Below are positions 26,396 to 37,300 of a stretch of DNA of 64,000 nt, piece by piece. The DNA lies in contig NZ_OZ035533.1 of assembly GCF_964033635.1 (NCBI RefSeq), forward strand, positions 2,666,001-2,730,000. The letters run 5' to 3'. The position numbers and the translations under genes are program-made. Each line of letters opens with the position of its first letter. The stretch's first letter is position 1. The stretch comes from Chitinophaga sp. MM2321 (GTDB taxonomy: Bacteria > Bacteroidota > Bacteroidia > Chitinophagales > Chitinophagaceae). The notes below the pieces were generated by a model, which saw only the letters and a program-made list of their open reading frames with translations, was not told where the DNA came from and searched no databases.

Positions 26396-28093
26396 CATCA
26401 GCATAAGGGTTAAGGTACTGGTATCACAGGTACTCGGTCTACCATTATCACAAACCTGGTAGATCAAACTATCTGTTTGAGGTGAATTGGCGTCTGGAGT
26501 GTTCATTGTATAAGTAAAGCTGCCGTCCGCATTCAGCACCACGGTGCCGTTTACCGGGGCGGTAACAAGCGAAGCGGTCAATGCATCCCCTTCTGCATCA
26601 GAATCATTGGTCAATACATTTCCGTTTTGGGGAGGACCTGTTACAATAACCGTGTCTCTTAAAGCAACGGGTGGAGTATTTGCCCCGATAGCAGTAAAAG
26701 TGAAAGAGGTAATATCAGAGATGCCCATAAAACTGACATTGGAAAGATCTTTAAAAGTACCGGGAAGAATCTGAACGGCATAGCTACCTGTTGGTAAAGG
26801 CGACGGTAACCGGATAGCGCATGTCATGCCTCCTGGTAATACAGATACATCTAGCATATCTATTTCCTGCACTGCCAGTGTGGCGATGTTCATAATAGTG
26901 ATCTTCCCCGTACTTTTAACAACCGGCTCGCTGAGAGTGATTTCTATATTGCTGAGTGCAGACACGTTCGTGGCATTGTTTGCCGGGACTGTATTAATAA
27001 TACGGGGTGGCGCCCCATTCTGTGAATAATAATATCCGTAGGTGTTATTCCGTGGATACCAGAGATCTATATCCGTATCACCATCAAAATCACCCAGCTG
27101 AAAATTATTATAATCAGGAAATTGGTTAGGCCCGGCTATTGTGGCAAAAGGAGATAAAACCAAAGGGCTTACCTGAAGATAAAACCCGCCCAGATTCTTC
27201 GCGAAATGATAATTTGGGAATCCTACGCTTGTCTGGTATAATACATCCGGGAGTCCATCACTGTCAAAATCGGCCACCACAGCATTTCTTGTATCTGTCA
27301 AGGATGGAAAACCCGTGGCATTCTCTGCTACAAAAACATTTCCGTAATTCACCAAAAGGGAACCGGGCGCATTTATAGCAGGCATCCATATGTCAATATC
27401 ACCGTCATTGTCATAGTCTGCCAGGAAAAAGCCGGTGCTTAAACCTGATATTGACAGGCCACCAAAAGGAGACGCAGCAATCGGTATTTCTATAAAGAAA
27501 GCGGTTCCTTTTGTTCTGTTATTTTTATAGTATCCAAAAACGCCGAGAGATTTTTCACAGAAAATATCCGGAAAACCATCATTGTCAAAATCGGCGACCC
27601 CAATCCTGTTCAGGAAATCAGGCACCGGGAAAACGGCCGCATTCCCCAATGAGAAAGTGCCTCCGTTATTTTGCAGATAGATGCCCGGCTGGTTTTGCAG
27701 GGCAAACCATACATCCATATCACCATCCGAATCAAAATCGGCAATATGCACCTCACTACCATTGCCAAGGTTAGCCGGCAGCTGTGCTTCTACACCTGCA
27801 AAAGGAGAAGCCGATATAGGCATCCACGTGAAAGAACCACCTCCGATTGATTTTGCATAACCATAAGGTGAACCATCTCCATTGGTCTGGTACAACACAT
27901 CATCCCTTCCATCTCCATCAAAATCGCCTATACAAACATCATCGGATTGCAATGTCTGTGGGAAATTTAAAAAAGGTGTATTCGTCGAATTCGCGGTATA
28001 GGTAACCGTTTGTGCCTGTGCAACGGTGCCCATTGCCAAGCATAAAACGACCCATCCAATTATTTTTTTCTTACTAAAGTAAAATTTTTGCAT
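25547..28093 (-). CDS. Giant T9SS adhesin, N-terminal half before a frameshift (FG-GAP/VCBS repeats)
   Basis: The protein has 848 codons. A signal peptide (IIGWVVLCLAMGTVAQAQ) is followed by six Asp-rich FG-GAP/VCBS calcium loops of the form IGDFDGDGRDDVLY over about residues 50-330, an Ig-like domain (PPRIINTVPANNATNV), a cadherin-like VLTNDSDAEGDAL domain, and two and a half near-identical 126-residue repeats. The last ten codons after VVEDG do not match the repeat and hit a stop; the correct repeat resumes in another frame downstream. This half alone would lack a sorting signal and should not be displayed. The domain set fits a calcium-dependent surface adhesin or matrix protein. Confidence 0.85.
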   Translation of the reverse strand: MQKFYFSKKKIIGWVVLCLAMGTVAQAQTVTYTANSTNTPFLNFPQTLQSDDVCIGDFDGDGRDDVLYQTNGDGSPYGYAKSIGGGSFTWMPISASPFAGVEAQLPANLGNGSEVHIADFDSDGDMDVWFALQNQPGIYLQNNGGTFSLGNAAVFPVPDFLNRIGVADFDNDGFPDIFCEKSLGVFGYYKNNRTKGTAFFIEIPIAASPFGGLSISGLSTGFFLADYDNDGDIDIWMPAINAPGSLLVNYGNVFVAENATGFPSLTDTRNAVVADFDSDGLPDVLYQTSVGFPNYHFAKNLGGFYLQVSPLVLSPFATIAGPNQFPDYNNFQLGDFDGDTDIDLWYPRNNTYGYYYSQNGAPPRIINTVPANNATNVSALSNIEITLSEPVVKSTGKITIMNIATLAVQEIDMLDVSVLPGGMTCAIRLPSPLPTGSYAVQILPGTFKDLSNVSFMGISDITSFTFTAIGANTPPVALRDTVIVTGPPQNGNVLTNDSDAEGDALTASLVTAPVNGTVVLNADGSFTYTMNTPDANSPQTDSLIYQVCDNGRPSTCDTSTLTLMLMVNNPPSVTAPASIVVTEDTASAVTGISFFDQDAGTDPVTVTLTVPEGTLTATATPQVTVSGSGTGALTLTGAIDEINSFITDSSVLYLPLPNATNTVPLAIMINDNGHTGGPAETASDSSNLVITAVNDAPTITAPASISAIEDASVTISGISFSDVDAGNNPVTVTFSAATGTLTATATPQVTITGSGTNTITLTGAITDLNSFITANSVRYLPVPNANGTVVLNTLINDNGHTGGPAATATTSTNLLFAAINDSPTVTAPPTIAVVEDGPQPFKIYLLMM

Positions 28094-28122
28094 ACTATCA
28101 GATTAACAATTTTCTTAAATGC

Positions 28123-28542
28123 TTATACACAGAGATATGGGTTCTTCCATCGTGAAACGGCCATGGCCGATCCTGACGTTAATATGAGATCAGCCCCGGT
28201 AATATTATCTTCGCGGCTGATTACAAAATTGGTTACCGCCTGTGGTGTATGGGTATATCTTCCTGCAAATTCAATATTGGCTGGTGTATCAAGATCTGCA
28301 CCCCAGGTGGCGGCACTCTACATATTTTCAATCAAAGAAGCATTAGGGATCAGATCATTTTCCACCATAAACGGGCTAACGGAAAGGGACATACGCTCCT
28401 GCCAAACTGCGGACATGCGGGTGTGCAGGCATCTGCCTAGCAAAGCAAATAAGGCTGTATGCTGAGCAATGGGCAAAATTGACCGGCACAAAACAGCCTG
28501 CCGCGTGGTGGGTAGTTCGCAGGCCACAGAAGAATAGTACAA
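28123..28542 (-). pseudogene. Decayed reading frame with an internal stop
   Basis: One minus-strand frame reads 74 codons from 28542 to a TAG at 28318, then 64 more sense codons to TAA at 28123. The part around the TAG looks like real protein (LIPNASLIENM, stop, SAATWGADLDTPANIEFAG, then TNFVISREDNITGADLIL). The family was not recognised. It could be a gene remnant, possibly of a secreted repeat protein like its neighbour. No frame on the plus strand reads convincingly. Confidence 0.4.
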
Positions 28543-29241
28543 AGGAATGGGTCCATGACAATTTGTGGTTTAAGGAGGATATAGTAAAGAAAAAGATAAA
28601 TTGATTTATTAGGAATCCGGTTGAAATACTGATGAGATAAAACGATAGGAATACTATCTAAATGGGAGTCCAAGATAATAAAATATTTAATTCAAGCTAT
28701 TTATTTTCATTCATTTTCTATGTACACTTGACGGGAACGGCTATACGTTGATAATAATGAAGTAAATTATTATGGGAAAAGTATCGCCTGCTGTACTGCG
28801 AACCGGTGTTGAACAATTTTATATGATGGATTTTTTTATTTTAAGATGCAGGCTTTTTGTTACAGAGAAGACTACTAACTGAAACAAAACAGCTACATCT
28901 CAACATCAAAAAATCACTACCTGTTAAGCGGTTTGTTTTCTTACCGGGCTATCATCATGATAAAAATACCCGTACATTAATTGTAAATAAACATAATACA
29001 TAGAATCATTCATTTACATCCCTTCCCTCCCCACTTTCCTGCTTTAACGCCACAAAAAGGATCGGAAAAGTATTAATCTGCTGATAATCAATATAATATA
29101 TAAATATTCTTAGAATAACCCATCTTTACCCCTACTCAATTCATTATATTTTCGTCACTATTATTAGAGATAATGTGAAAAAAAATAAGATTATATGGAT
29201 ATATTTTAAGAATTTAGCAGTTACTTTTAAAATTATAAAAA
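28543..29241. other. AT-rich non-coding stretch upstream of leuC
   Basis: About 700 bp with no convincing gene. It must contain the leu operon promoter, but I found no exact TAnnTTTG box, T-box or leader peptide rich in Leu codons. Nearest to the gene it is strongly A/T-rich. Confidence 0.5.
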
Positions 29242-30651
29242 ATGAGCAAAATACCCACTACATTATTTGACAAAGTATGGGATTCGCATGTGGTCAGGAA
29301 AATTGAAGACGGTCCTGATGTGTTTTTTATAGACCGCCACTTTATTCATGAAGTAACGAGCCCGGTTGCATTCCTTGGCCTGGAAAGCCGGAACCTTCAG
29401 GTAATGTTCGCTGAAAAAACATTCGCTACTGCCGATCATAACACCCCTACCATTAACCAGCATTTACCGGTAGGTGATCCGCTTTCTGCCAATCAGCTGA
29501 AAGCATTGGAAACCAATTCGGCCAAATACGGTATTTCACATTGGGGTTTAGGTAATCCAAAGAACGGCATCGTCCATGTAGTAGGGCCTGAAAACGGTAT
29601 CACACTGCCGGGCATGACGATTGTTTGTGGTGACTCACATACCTCTACGCATGGTGCATTTGGCGCCATCGCATTTGGTATCGGTACATCGGAAGTAGAA
29701 ATGGTGCTTTCTTCACAGTGCATCATGCAGCCCAAGCCAAAGAAAATGCGCATTAAAGTAAATGGCAAGCTGGGTAAAGGTATTACACCAAAAGATGTGA
29801 CACTCTATATCATTTCCAAACTGACCGCAGCCGGCGCCACCGGTTATTTCGTGGAATATGCAGGTGATGTATTTGAGAAGATGAGCATGGAAGGCCGTAT
29901 GACGGTTTGTAATATGAGTATTGAAATGGGCGCACGCGGCGGCATCATTGCCCCCGATGAAACGACCTTCTCTTATATCAACGGCAGAGAAAAAGCACCA
30001 AAAGGAGCAGCATGGGATACAGCCCTGGCTTACTGGAAGACATTAAAAACAGATGAAGATGCCCTGTTTGACCTGGAACATCAATTCGATGCAGCAGATA
30101 TAGAACCCATGATCACATACGGTACCAATCCGGGTATGGGGATGGGCATTACCAACCGTATTCCACTTGCAGCGGCAACTGATGGCAGCAAAGCCAGCTA
30201 TGAAAAATCACTCGACTACATGGGCTTCCATGAAGAAGAAGCCATGCTGGGTAAAAAAGTGGATTACGTATTTATCGGCAGTTGCACCAACGGACGTATT
30301 GAAGATTTCCGTGCATTTGCCTCTATCGTAAAAGGTCGTAAAAAAGCAGATCATATCACCGCCTGGATCGTTCCCGGTTCACACATCGTGGAACAACAGA
30401 TCAAAGATGAAGGTATCCTGGATATCCTGACAGCAGCAGGATTTCAACTGCGTCAACCCGGATGTTCCGCTTGCCTGGCGATGAATGATGACAAAATTCC
30501 AGCCGGCAAATATGCGGTGAGTACCAGTAACCGTAACTTCGAAGGAAGACAGGGACCCGGTTCCAGAACTATGCTGGCCAGCCCGTTAGTGGCAGCAGCT
30601 GCAGCAGTAACAGGTGTGGTAACAGACCCCAGAGAGCTGATCGCTGATTAA
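29242..30651 (+). CDS. leuC: 3-isopropylmalate dehydratase large subunit
   Basis: The protein has 469 residues, the usual length. It is an aconitase-family enzyme that, with LeuD, isomerises 2- to 3-isopropylmalate in leucine synthesis (cytoplasm). The [4Fe-4S] ligands are visible: Cys348 in [12 protein letters not shown], and Cys408 and Cys411 in [10 protein letters not shown]. Other family motifs are [20 protein letters not shown] and [12 protein letters not shown]. The gene heads a leuC-leuD-leuA/cimA-like-leuB operon with gaps of 52, 21 and 42 bp. Confidence 0.98.
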   Translation: MSKIPTTLFDKVWDSHVVRKIEDGPDVFFIDRHFIHEVTSPVAFLGLESRNLQVMFAEKTFATADHNTPTINQHLPVGDPLSANQLKALETNSAKYGISHWGLGNPKNGIVHVVGPENGITLPGMTIVCGDSHTSTHGAFGAIAFGIGTSEVEMVLSSQCIMQPKPKKMRIKVNGKLGKGITPKDVTLYIISKLTAAGATGYFVEYAGDVFEKMSMEGRMTVCNMSIEMGARGGIIAPDETTFSYINGREKAPKGAAWDTALAYWKTLKTDEDALFDLEHQFDAADIEPMITYGTNPGMGMGITNRIPLAAATDGSKASYEKSLDYMGFHEEEAMLGKKVDYVFIGSCTNGRIEDFRAFASIVKGRKKADHITAWIVPGSHIVEQQIKDEGILDILTAAGFQLRQPGCSACLAMNDDKIPAGKYAVSTSNRNFEGRQGPGSRTMLASPLVAAAAAVTGVVTDPRELIAD

Positions 30652-30703
30652 TACTTACTTTTTGACATCCGAAACAAGCAACTTTAAACGATACAATTAA
30701 AAA

Positions 30704-31300
30704 ATGGCTTACGATAAATTCACCATATTGAGGAGTTCAGCGGTGCCAATGCCGATAGAAAATGTGGACACCGACCAGATCATTCCTGCCCGTTTTTTAA
30801 AAGCAACCGAGCGTAAAGGATTTGGCGATAACCTGTTCCGTGACTGGCGCTATGATACAGACGGTACACCAAAAAAAGATTTTGTCTTAAATAACCCGAT
30901 TTATTCAGGCAAAATACTGGTTGGCGGTAAAAACTTTGGAAGTGGCAGCAGCCGCGAACACGCAGCCTGGGCGATATACGACTATGGCTTCCGTTGTGTA
31001 GTATCCAGTTTCTTCGCAGACATCTTCAAGAACAATGCTATCAATGTTGGTATCTTACCCGTACAGGTAAGCGCCGAATTTTTAGACCGGATATTTACGG
31101 CGATTGAAGCAGATCCCCATGCCGAACTGGAAGTAAACCTCCCGGCACAAACGATCACCATCCTGGCAACAGGCGAAAGTGAATCCTTTGCTATCAATAC
31201 CTATAAGAAGCACAACCTGACAAATGGCTTTGATGATATTGATTATCTGCAAGCCATGAAAAATGAAATTCAATTGTTCGCTGCCAAGAGCATGTACTAA
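30704..31300 (+). CDS. leuD: 3-isopropylmalate dehydratase small subunit
   Basis: The protein has 198 residues. It forms the swivel domain that completes the LeuCD dehydratase. Signature segments are [20 protein letters not shown] and [15 protein letters not shown], plus ALYDYGF-like [19 protein letters not shown]. Length and position directly after leuC leave little doubt. Confidence 0.98.
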   Translation: MAYDKFTILRSSAVPMPIENVDTDQIIPARFLKATERKGFGDNLFRDWRYDTDGTPKKDFVLNNPIYSGKILVGGKNFGSGSSREHAAWAIYDYGFRCVVSSFFADIFKNNAINVGILPVQVSAEFLDRIFTAIEADPHAELEVNLPAQTITILATGESESFAINTYKKHNLTNGFDDIDYLQAMKNEIQLFAAKSMY

Positions 31301-31321
31301 AAAAAACAGCCAATAATTATT

Positions 31322-32845
31322 ATGTCAGTTGCCCAGCGTTATGTTGAAATAATGGATACCACGCTCCGCGATGGTGAGCAAACCAGTGGTGTTTCTTTTT
31401 CACCATCGGAGAAGTTAACCATTGCCCGGCTTTTATTAACCGAAGTAAAAGTAGACAGGATCGAAATTGCCTCTGCCCGTGTGTCTGAAGGTGAATTTAC
31501 TGCGGTAAAAGCAATTACCAAATGGGCGAAGGCGAATGGTTTATTGAACAAGGTGGAAGTGCTGACATTTGTTGATGGAGCGGTTTCCGTAGAATGGATG
31601 GTGCGGGCAGGTGCTAAAGTAATGAACCTGCTGACAAAAGGTTCCCTGAACCATTTAACACATCAGTTAAAGAAAAAACCGGAAGAACATTTTGCAGATG
31701 TAGCAGCTGTTATTGCACTGGCAAAGAAAAAAGGGCTTGCATGTAATGTGTACCTGGAAGACTGGAGCAATGGCATGCGGCATTCAAAAGCATATGTTTT
31801 TCAATACCTGGATTTTTTGCAACGTCAGCCGGTAAAAAGGATCATGTTGCCGGATACTTTAGGTGTACTGACACCATCGGAAGTAAGCGTATTCATAACA
31901 GAAATTGTACAGCGATATCCCAAGCTCCATTTCGATTTTCATGCACACAATGATTACGACCTGGGCACCGCCAATGTATTGGAAGGTGTAAAAGCCGGTG
32001 CGCACGGTATTCACCTCACCATTAATGGTATGGGTGAAAGAGCGGGCAACGCCCCGTTGGCCAGTGCCATCGCTGTATTGAATGATTTCATGCCTTCCAT
32101 AAAAACAGCCGTAGCTGAAGAGTCGTTATACAGTGCAAGTAAGCTGGTAGAAACATTTTCGGGTTTCCGTATCCCGGCCAACAAACCGGTAGTGGGAGAA
32201 AATGTATTTACACAAACAGCCGGTATTCACGCGGATGGCGATAAAAAGAATAAACTATATTTCAGTGACCTGATGCCGGAACGTTTTGGCCGGCAACGCA
32301 TGTATGCCCTGGGCAAAACAAGCGGAAAGGCCAACATCGAAAATAATTTACAGCAACTCGGTATACAACTGTCTGAACCGGATCTGAAAAAAGTAACACA
32401 GCGTATCATTGAACTGGGCGATAAGAAAGAAGTGCTTACACAGGCCGATCTTCCTTACATCATTTCTGATATACTGGATAGCAGCAGGATCGAGGAAAAG
32501 GTATGCATAGAAAACTATGTACTCACCCATTCCAAAAACCTTAACCCGTCTGTAACCCTGAGAATCCTTATCGATGGCGAACTCTTTGAAGAACACTCAC
32601 AGGGCGACGGGCAATACGATGCATTTATGAATGCATTGAAAAAAGTGTACAAAAAGAAAAAACAGGAATTGCCCGCATTAACAGACTACACCGTACACAT
32701 ACCGCCAGGTGGTAAAAGTGATGCGTTATGCGAAACAATCATTACCTGGAGCTTTAACAATAAAGAATTCAAAACGAGGGGGCTCGACAGCGATCAAACG
32801 GTATCTGCGATCAAGGCAACACAAAAAATGTTGAACTTAATATAA
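31322..32845 (+). CDS. 2-isopropylmalate/citramalate synthase family protein (LeuA/CimA-like)
   Basis: The protein has 507 residues. The N-terminal TIM barrel has DTTLRDGEQTSGVSFSPSEK, the HAHNDYDLGTANVLEGVKAGA metal motif, and INGMGERAGNAPL. An accessory region and a C-terminal regulatory domain (about 380-507) of the kind that binds leucine or isoleucine follow. The enzyme condenses acetyl-CoA with a 2-oxo acid: 2-oxoisovalerate for leucine, or pyruvate if it is a citramalate synthase. Sequence by eye does not decide between these; its place inside the leu operon favours leucine synthesis, while its overall form resembles CimA-like members. Confidence 0.9.
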   Translation: MSVAQRYVEIMDTTLRDGEQTSGVSFSPSEKLTIARLLLTEVKVDRIEIASARVSEGEFTAVKAITKWAKANGLLNKVEVLTFVDGAVSVEWMVRAGAKVMNLLTKGSLNHLTHQLKKKPEEHFADVAAVIALAKKKGLACNVYLEDWSNGMRHSKAYVFQYLDFLQRQPVKRIMLPDTLGVLTPSEVSVFITEIVQRYPKLHFDFHAHNDYDLGTANVLEGVKAGAHGIHLTINGMGERAGNAPLASAIAVLNDFMPSIKTAVAEESLYSASKLVETFSGFRIPANKPVVGENVFTQTAGIHADGDKKNKLYFSDLMPERFGRQRMYALGKTSGKANIENNLQQLGIQLSEPDLKKVTQRIIELGDKKEVLTQADLPYIISDILDSSRIEEKVCIENYVLTHSKNLNPSVTLRILIDGELFEEHSQGDGQYDAFMNALKKVYKKKKQELPALTDYTVHIPPGGKSDALCETIITWSFNNKEFKTRGLDSDQTVSAIKATQKMLNLI

Positions 32846-32887
32846 GCCCGGCGTACAAAATATTTTATTATCTCAATAAACAACCGA

Positions 32888-33961
32888 ATGGCAACCAAAC
32901 ATATTTTAATTGTTCCAGGCGATGGAATTGGACAGGAAGTAACAGCAGTTGGTAAAAAAGTGTTAGATAAAATAGCTGCAAAGTTCGGGCATACATTTAC
33001 CTATGATGAAGCATTGATCGGGCATGTGGCGATTGAAGCAACCGGTAATCCTTTGCCGGATGAAACACTCGAAAAAATGCGTAATTCAGATGCGGTATTG
33101 TTTGGTGCTGTAGGCCATCCGAAATATGATAACGACCCCTCTGCCAAAGTAAGACCGGAACAAGGCTTACTGAAGATGCGCAAAGAACTGGGTCTGTACG
33201 CCAATCTGCGTCCCATCAAATTGTTTGACGAATTGCTCAATGCTTCCAGTATCAAACCGGAAATATTAAAGGGCGCTGATATTTTATTCTTCCGTGAACT
33301 GACAGGTGATATTTACTTTGGTGAAAAAGGAAGAAAAAATAATGGCGATACTGCCTATGATGTTGCTGAGTACAGCCGCTACGAGGTAGAACGTATTGCC
33401 AGGAAAGCCTTTGATGCGGCAAGAACCCGGAGAAAGAAATTATGCTCTGTAGATAAAGCCAATGTTATTGAAACTTCCAGGCTGTGGAGAGAAGTGGTAC
33501 AGAAAGTAGCACTGGAATATCCTGACGTGGAAGTGGAACACCAGTTTGTAGATGCTACGGCTATGATGCTGATAAAGGACCCACGCCGTTTTGATGTGGT
33601 GGTTACCGCCAACCTCTTTGGTGATATCCTGACCGATGAAGCATCACAGATTGCGGGTTCTATGGGTATGCTGGCATCCGCCTCTATAGGCGATGGTACC
33701 GGTGTGTACGAACCCATTCATGGTTCCGCGCATGATATTACCGGCAAAGGCGTTGCTAATCCGTTAGCCTCTATCCTGTCTGCTGCCCTGCTGCTGGACA
33801 TTTCCTTTGGTATGAAAGCAGAATCAGATGCCGTGATCAATGCGGTAGACAGTGTGTTAAAAGCTGGCTTCCGTACCGGTGATATTGCCGATGCACAGAC
33901 CCCACAAGATAAAATATTAGGTACTGCTGCCATCGGTGAAGAAGTGCTTAAATTTATTTAA
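32888..33961 (+). CDS. leuB: 3-isopropylmalate dehydrogenase
   Basis: The protein has 357 residues. It oxidatively decarboxylates 3-isopropylmalate with NAD. Evidence: IVPGDGIGQEVT at the N-terminus, FRELTGDIYFGEKG, the metal/substrate motif TANLFGDILTDEASQIAGSM, and the NAD-site YEPIHGSAHDITGKGVANP. It closes the leu operon and is followed by a clear terminator. Confidence 0.98.
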   Translation: MATKHILIVPGDGIGQEVTAVGKKVLDKIAAKFGHTFTYDEALIGHVAIEATGNPLPDETLEKMRNSDAVLFGAVGHPKYDNDPSAKVRPEQGLLKMRKELGLYANLRPIKLFDELLNASSIKPEILKGADILFFRELTGDIYFGEKGRKNNGDTAYDVAEYSRYEVERIARKAFDAARTRRKKLCSVDKANVIETSRLWREVVQKVALEYPDVEVEHQFVDATAMMLIKDPRRFDVVVTANLFGDILTDEASQIAGSMGMLASASIGDGTGVYEPIHGSAHDITGKGVANPLASILSAALLLDISFGMKAESDAVINAVDSVLKAGFRTGDIADAQTPQDKILGTAAIGEEVLKFI

Positions 33962-33987
33962 GAAGATGAACGAATGATGATATATAG

Positions 33988-34026
33988 AGACCAAAAGCCT
34001 TACTAATCAAGGTTTTTGGTCTTTTG
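33988..34026 (+). terminator. Terminator of the leu operon
   Basis: A 14-bp stem with one G-U pair (33988-34001 with 34009-34022) and a 7-base loop is followed by a T-rich run, 26 bp after the leuB stop codon. Confidence 0.88.
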
Positions 34027-34358
34027 TATATTTTACCCCGCAGGTTAATTCCCCCTTACTTTTCAGCCATATCACCTGTATTACAAAGCAGGTAGAAATT
34101 GTCTGAATCTCATCAAAAATTGGGTTGACGGGTGCAACTATATTAAAATTGAGTATCATTGATATGGCATTAAGCTGATCAGTTTACCAGTGACGAAAGA
34201 AAATCCGTAGCAATATATAAGTATTCAGCCTACCAACGAAAGAGCAACAATCAGCCAATCAGGACCGGAATTAACAACTATAGAGCCATTCAGAAGATGT
34301 ATGCAGGAAATGCAGGCATCTCCTTAAATAATTATTGCTGATCAAATCTATACCCAAC
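34027..34358. other. Intergenic region upstream of the second susC-like gene
   Basis: About 330 bp with no gene seen. It should hold the promoter of the SusC/SusD pair, but no TAnnTTTG box or clear operator was found. No regulator gene is adjacent. Confidence 0.5.
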
Positions 34359-37300
34359 ATGAAAAAAAAGTTACTATTTTTTCTGACATTCCTTATCTAT
34401 TACTGTGCGGGAGTTTCAGCTCAATCCAGAACGGTATCAGGTACTGTAGTGGATGCCAACAACGGGATGCCGGTTCCGGGTGTAGCAGTAAGAGAAACCG
34501 GTACCGCAAAAGCTGTTCCTACTGACAACAAAGGCCATTTCAGCATCAGCGTAAGCAACGACGCCACGCTGCTATTTAACTATATTGGGTATGAGCCGCA
34601 GCAAATAAATGTCAGCAATCAGGATAACATTACCGTAAGGTTGCAGAATAAAGACAAGCAACTGAATGAGGTTGTGATCACCGCTTATGGCAACACCAAA
34701 AAGGAGGCGTTCACCGGAACGGCGGCCGTCATTTCCAATGAAAAATTCAAGGATCTCCAGGTGTCTACCATTACAGGCGTTTTACAGGGCAATGCCAGCG
34801 GCGTACTGGCGGTTAGTTCCACCGGTCAACCTGGTGAGAGTCCTACCATCCGGATACGGGGTATCGGCTCTTATAATGCCAGCAACGATCCGTTGATCCT
34901 CCTGGATGGCACCCCATACACCGGTGATATAAACAGTATCAATCCCGGTGATGTAGAAACGGTTACTATTTTAAAAGATGCCTCCTCCACCTCTATCTAT
35001 GGCTCCAGAGCTGCGAATGGTATTATTCAGATCACTACCAAAAAAGGCAGTGGCAAAAGTAAGTTTGAATTTTCCGGGTTAACCGGTTTTTCAAAACGTG
35101 CTGTGAAAGAATATAAGACACTCAACGCTTCCCAATATTATGAACTCGCCTGGGAAGCCCTGCGCAATGATGCGGTGGACAACCCGGCGTTACTGACCCA
35201 GTTTAACCTTCCTACCGCAGAAGCATATGCCACCAACCAGGTGGTACCGCGCCTGGTGTATAATCCATTCAATGTGGCGCAGCCGGTTGGCCTGGACGGC
35301 AAGCTGGATGCGGGTGCAAAACTGCTATGGAATGATAACTGGATGGATGAAATGACCCACACAGGAATCCGGAACGATTTAAACATGAATGTATCCGGCA
35401 GCGATGCCGCTAATACTATCCGTTATTACTTATCCGGTGGGTATATTCACGACCAGGGTATTCTGAAAGAATCCGATTTCAAAAGATATTCCGGCCGGGT
35501 AAAAGTAGATGCTACCCCTGCCAGATGGTTACAGCTGGGTATTAATTCCAGTCTCGCCTATTCCAATCAGAATTATCCTTACCAGGGTAATGGCGCTGGT
35601 TCCAGTGGAATAGCCTTTGCCAGATCCATCGCTCCTATTTATCCTGTCTACCTGAGAAACTGGACAAACGGCAACTATGTACTGGATGGTACAGGCAATA
35701 AAATATTCGATTACGGCAACAACAGTGCTGAACAAGGTGTACTGCGGCCCGCAGCCGAAAACCGGCTTTTTAACCAGGGACAGAACCCGGCAGGTACAAA
35801 CAGTATTAACCCGGTCACCTATGAGCGGTTAACCGCTAACGGTATCGCCTATGCGGGGCTGAATCTGTTCGACGGGCTGACTTTCCGTTCACAGTACTCG
35901 ATGGATTATAACCAGGTTGATAATAACTTATTCTGGAATCCTTTTTATGGCGATGGTACTACCAGCGGCGGCTATAGCTTCCGGGGTATTACCCTGCTGT
36001 ATGCGCAGAATTTCAGTAATGCTTTCACGTACGACAAAAAACTGGGAAGCATTCACCATATCAATGTGGTAGCCGGTATGGAAGCATTCAAACAGGTAAG
36101 TGAGTTGACATCAGCAGAAAGATCAGGCTTTACCTATCCTTCTCCTACCCAACCCAGCTATGGTACTACATCCAAAGCGGGAGGCACCAAAGATATTTTC
36201 AGGTTACAGAGTTATTTTGGCCGTGCAGGTTATGACATCGCTGACAAATATCACCTGAGTCTTTCATTGCGTACAGACGGCTCCACACGGTTTGCCAAAG
36301 ATGCCAGATGGGGCGTATTCTATGCAGCAGGTGCTTCCTGGAACCTGGACAAAGAGAAATTCATGGAGAATGTGGATTTCCTGAGCCAGCTGAAATTAAA
36401 AGCCAGTTACGGTACCAGTGGTAACCAGTCATTAACGGGCAGCTTTCCTTACCTGGGTACTTACACAGCAGGCGCCAATGTAGGAGGTGCCAGCGGGTCT
36501 ATTATTAATACCATTGCCAATCCGGATCTTAGCTGGGAAACACAGAAACAGCTGGACATGGGTGTTGAATTTGGTGTGCTGAAAGACAAGATAACCGGTT
36601 CATTCGTATACTTTGACCGCAGATCGGCCAGCTTGTTGTTTGAGCGGCCACTCCCGGGTTCTACCGGTATTAACTCCATCAGCGATAATGTGGGCGGTGT
36701 AAAAAACTATGGATTTGAAATAGAATTAAATACCGTTAATATCCGGCGTAAAAACCTGGAATGGCGTACATCCTTCAACGTTACCAAACTCAAAAACGTC
36801 ATCACAGATGTAGCTCCCGGAACCAATCAGAAATTGGGTGGTAGCTGGTATGAATGGTACATGCAGGAATATGCCGGTGTAGATCCTACCGATGGAAAAC
36901 CAACCTGGTATATGGATGATGCAGCCAATGCAGGGAGCAAAATAACCACGAAAAAATATAGTGAAGCCACCCGTTATTATTTGGGTAGCCAGCTGTCTGA
37001 CTATACCGGTGGAATCACCAATTTTGTGAAGTATAAAAATTTTGATCTGACTGTGCTGGCTTCATTCGCCATAGGCGGAAATTTTTATAATGCTGATTAT
37101 GGCGGATTGATGGGAGGAATGGTTAGTCTGGGCAGCAATTCAAGCACCGACCTTTTAAACAGGTGGCAAAGCGCATCTAATCCAGGGAATGGCATGGTGC
37201 CCAAGCTGATCACAACGGTTGATAACGGTAATTATAGTTCCACCCGTTTTCTATACGATCAAACGTATATGCGTGTACGTAATATCACACTGGGGTACCG

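Noticed and set aside
25440..26400. Tandem repeats considered as a CRISPR or satellite array
   Set aside because: Units are 378 bp, in frame and translate to cadherin-like domains, so they are coding repeats.
25443..26462. 339-codon plus-strand open frame inside the adhesin repeats
   Set aside because: Its repeated Val/Ser/Ala pattern mirrors the coding repeats on the other strand; no signal or domain supports it.
28088..28465. 125-codon plus-strand open frame
   Set aside because: It overlaps the adhesin start and runs opposite to a frame that reads more like protein; it has no recognisable domain.
34100..34160. TTGACG followed by TATATT considered as a sigma-70 promoter for the second susC-like gene
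   Set aside because: Spacing between the elements is far shorter than 17 bp, and Bacteroidota promoters use a different consensus.
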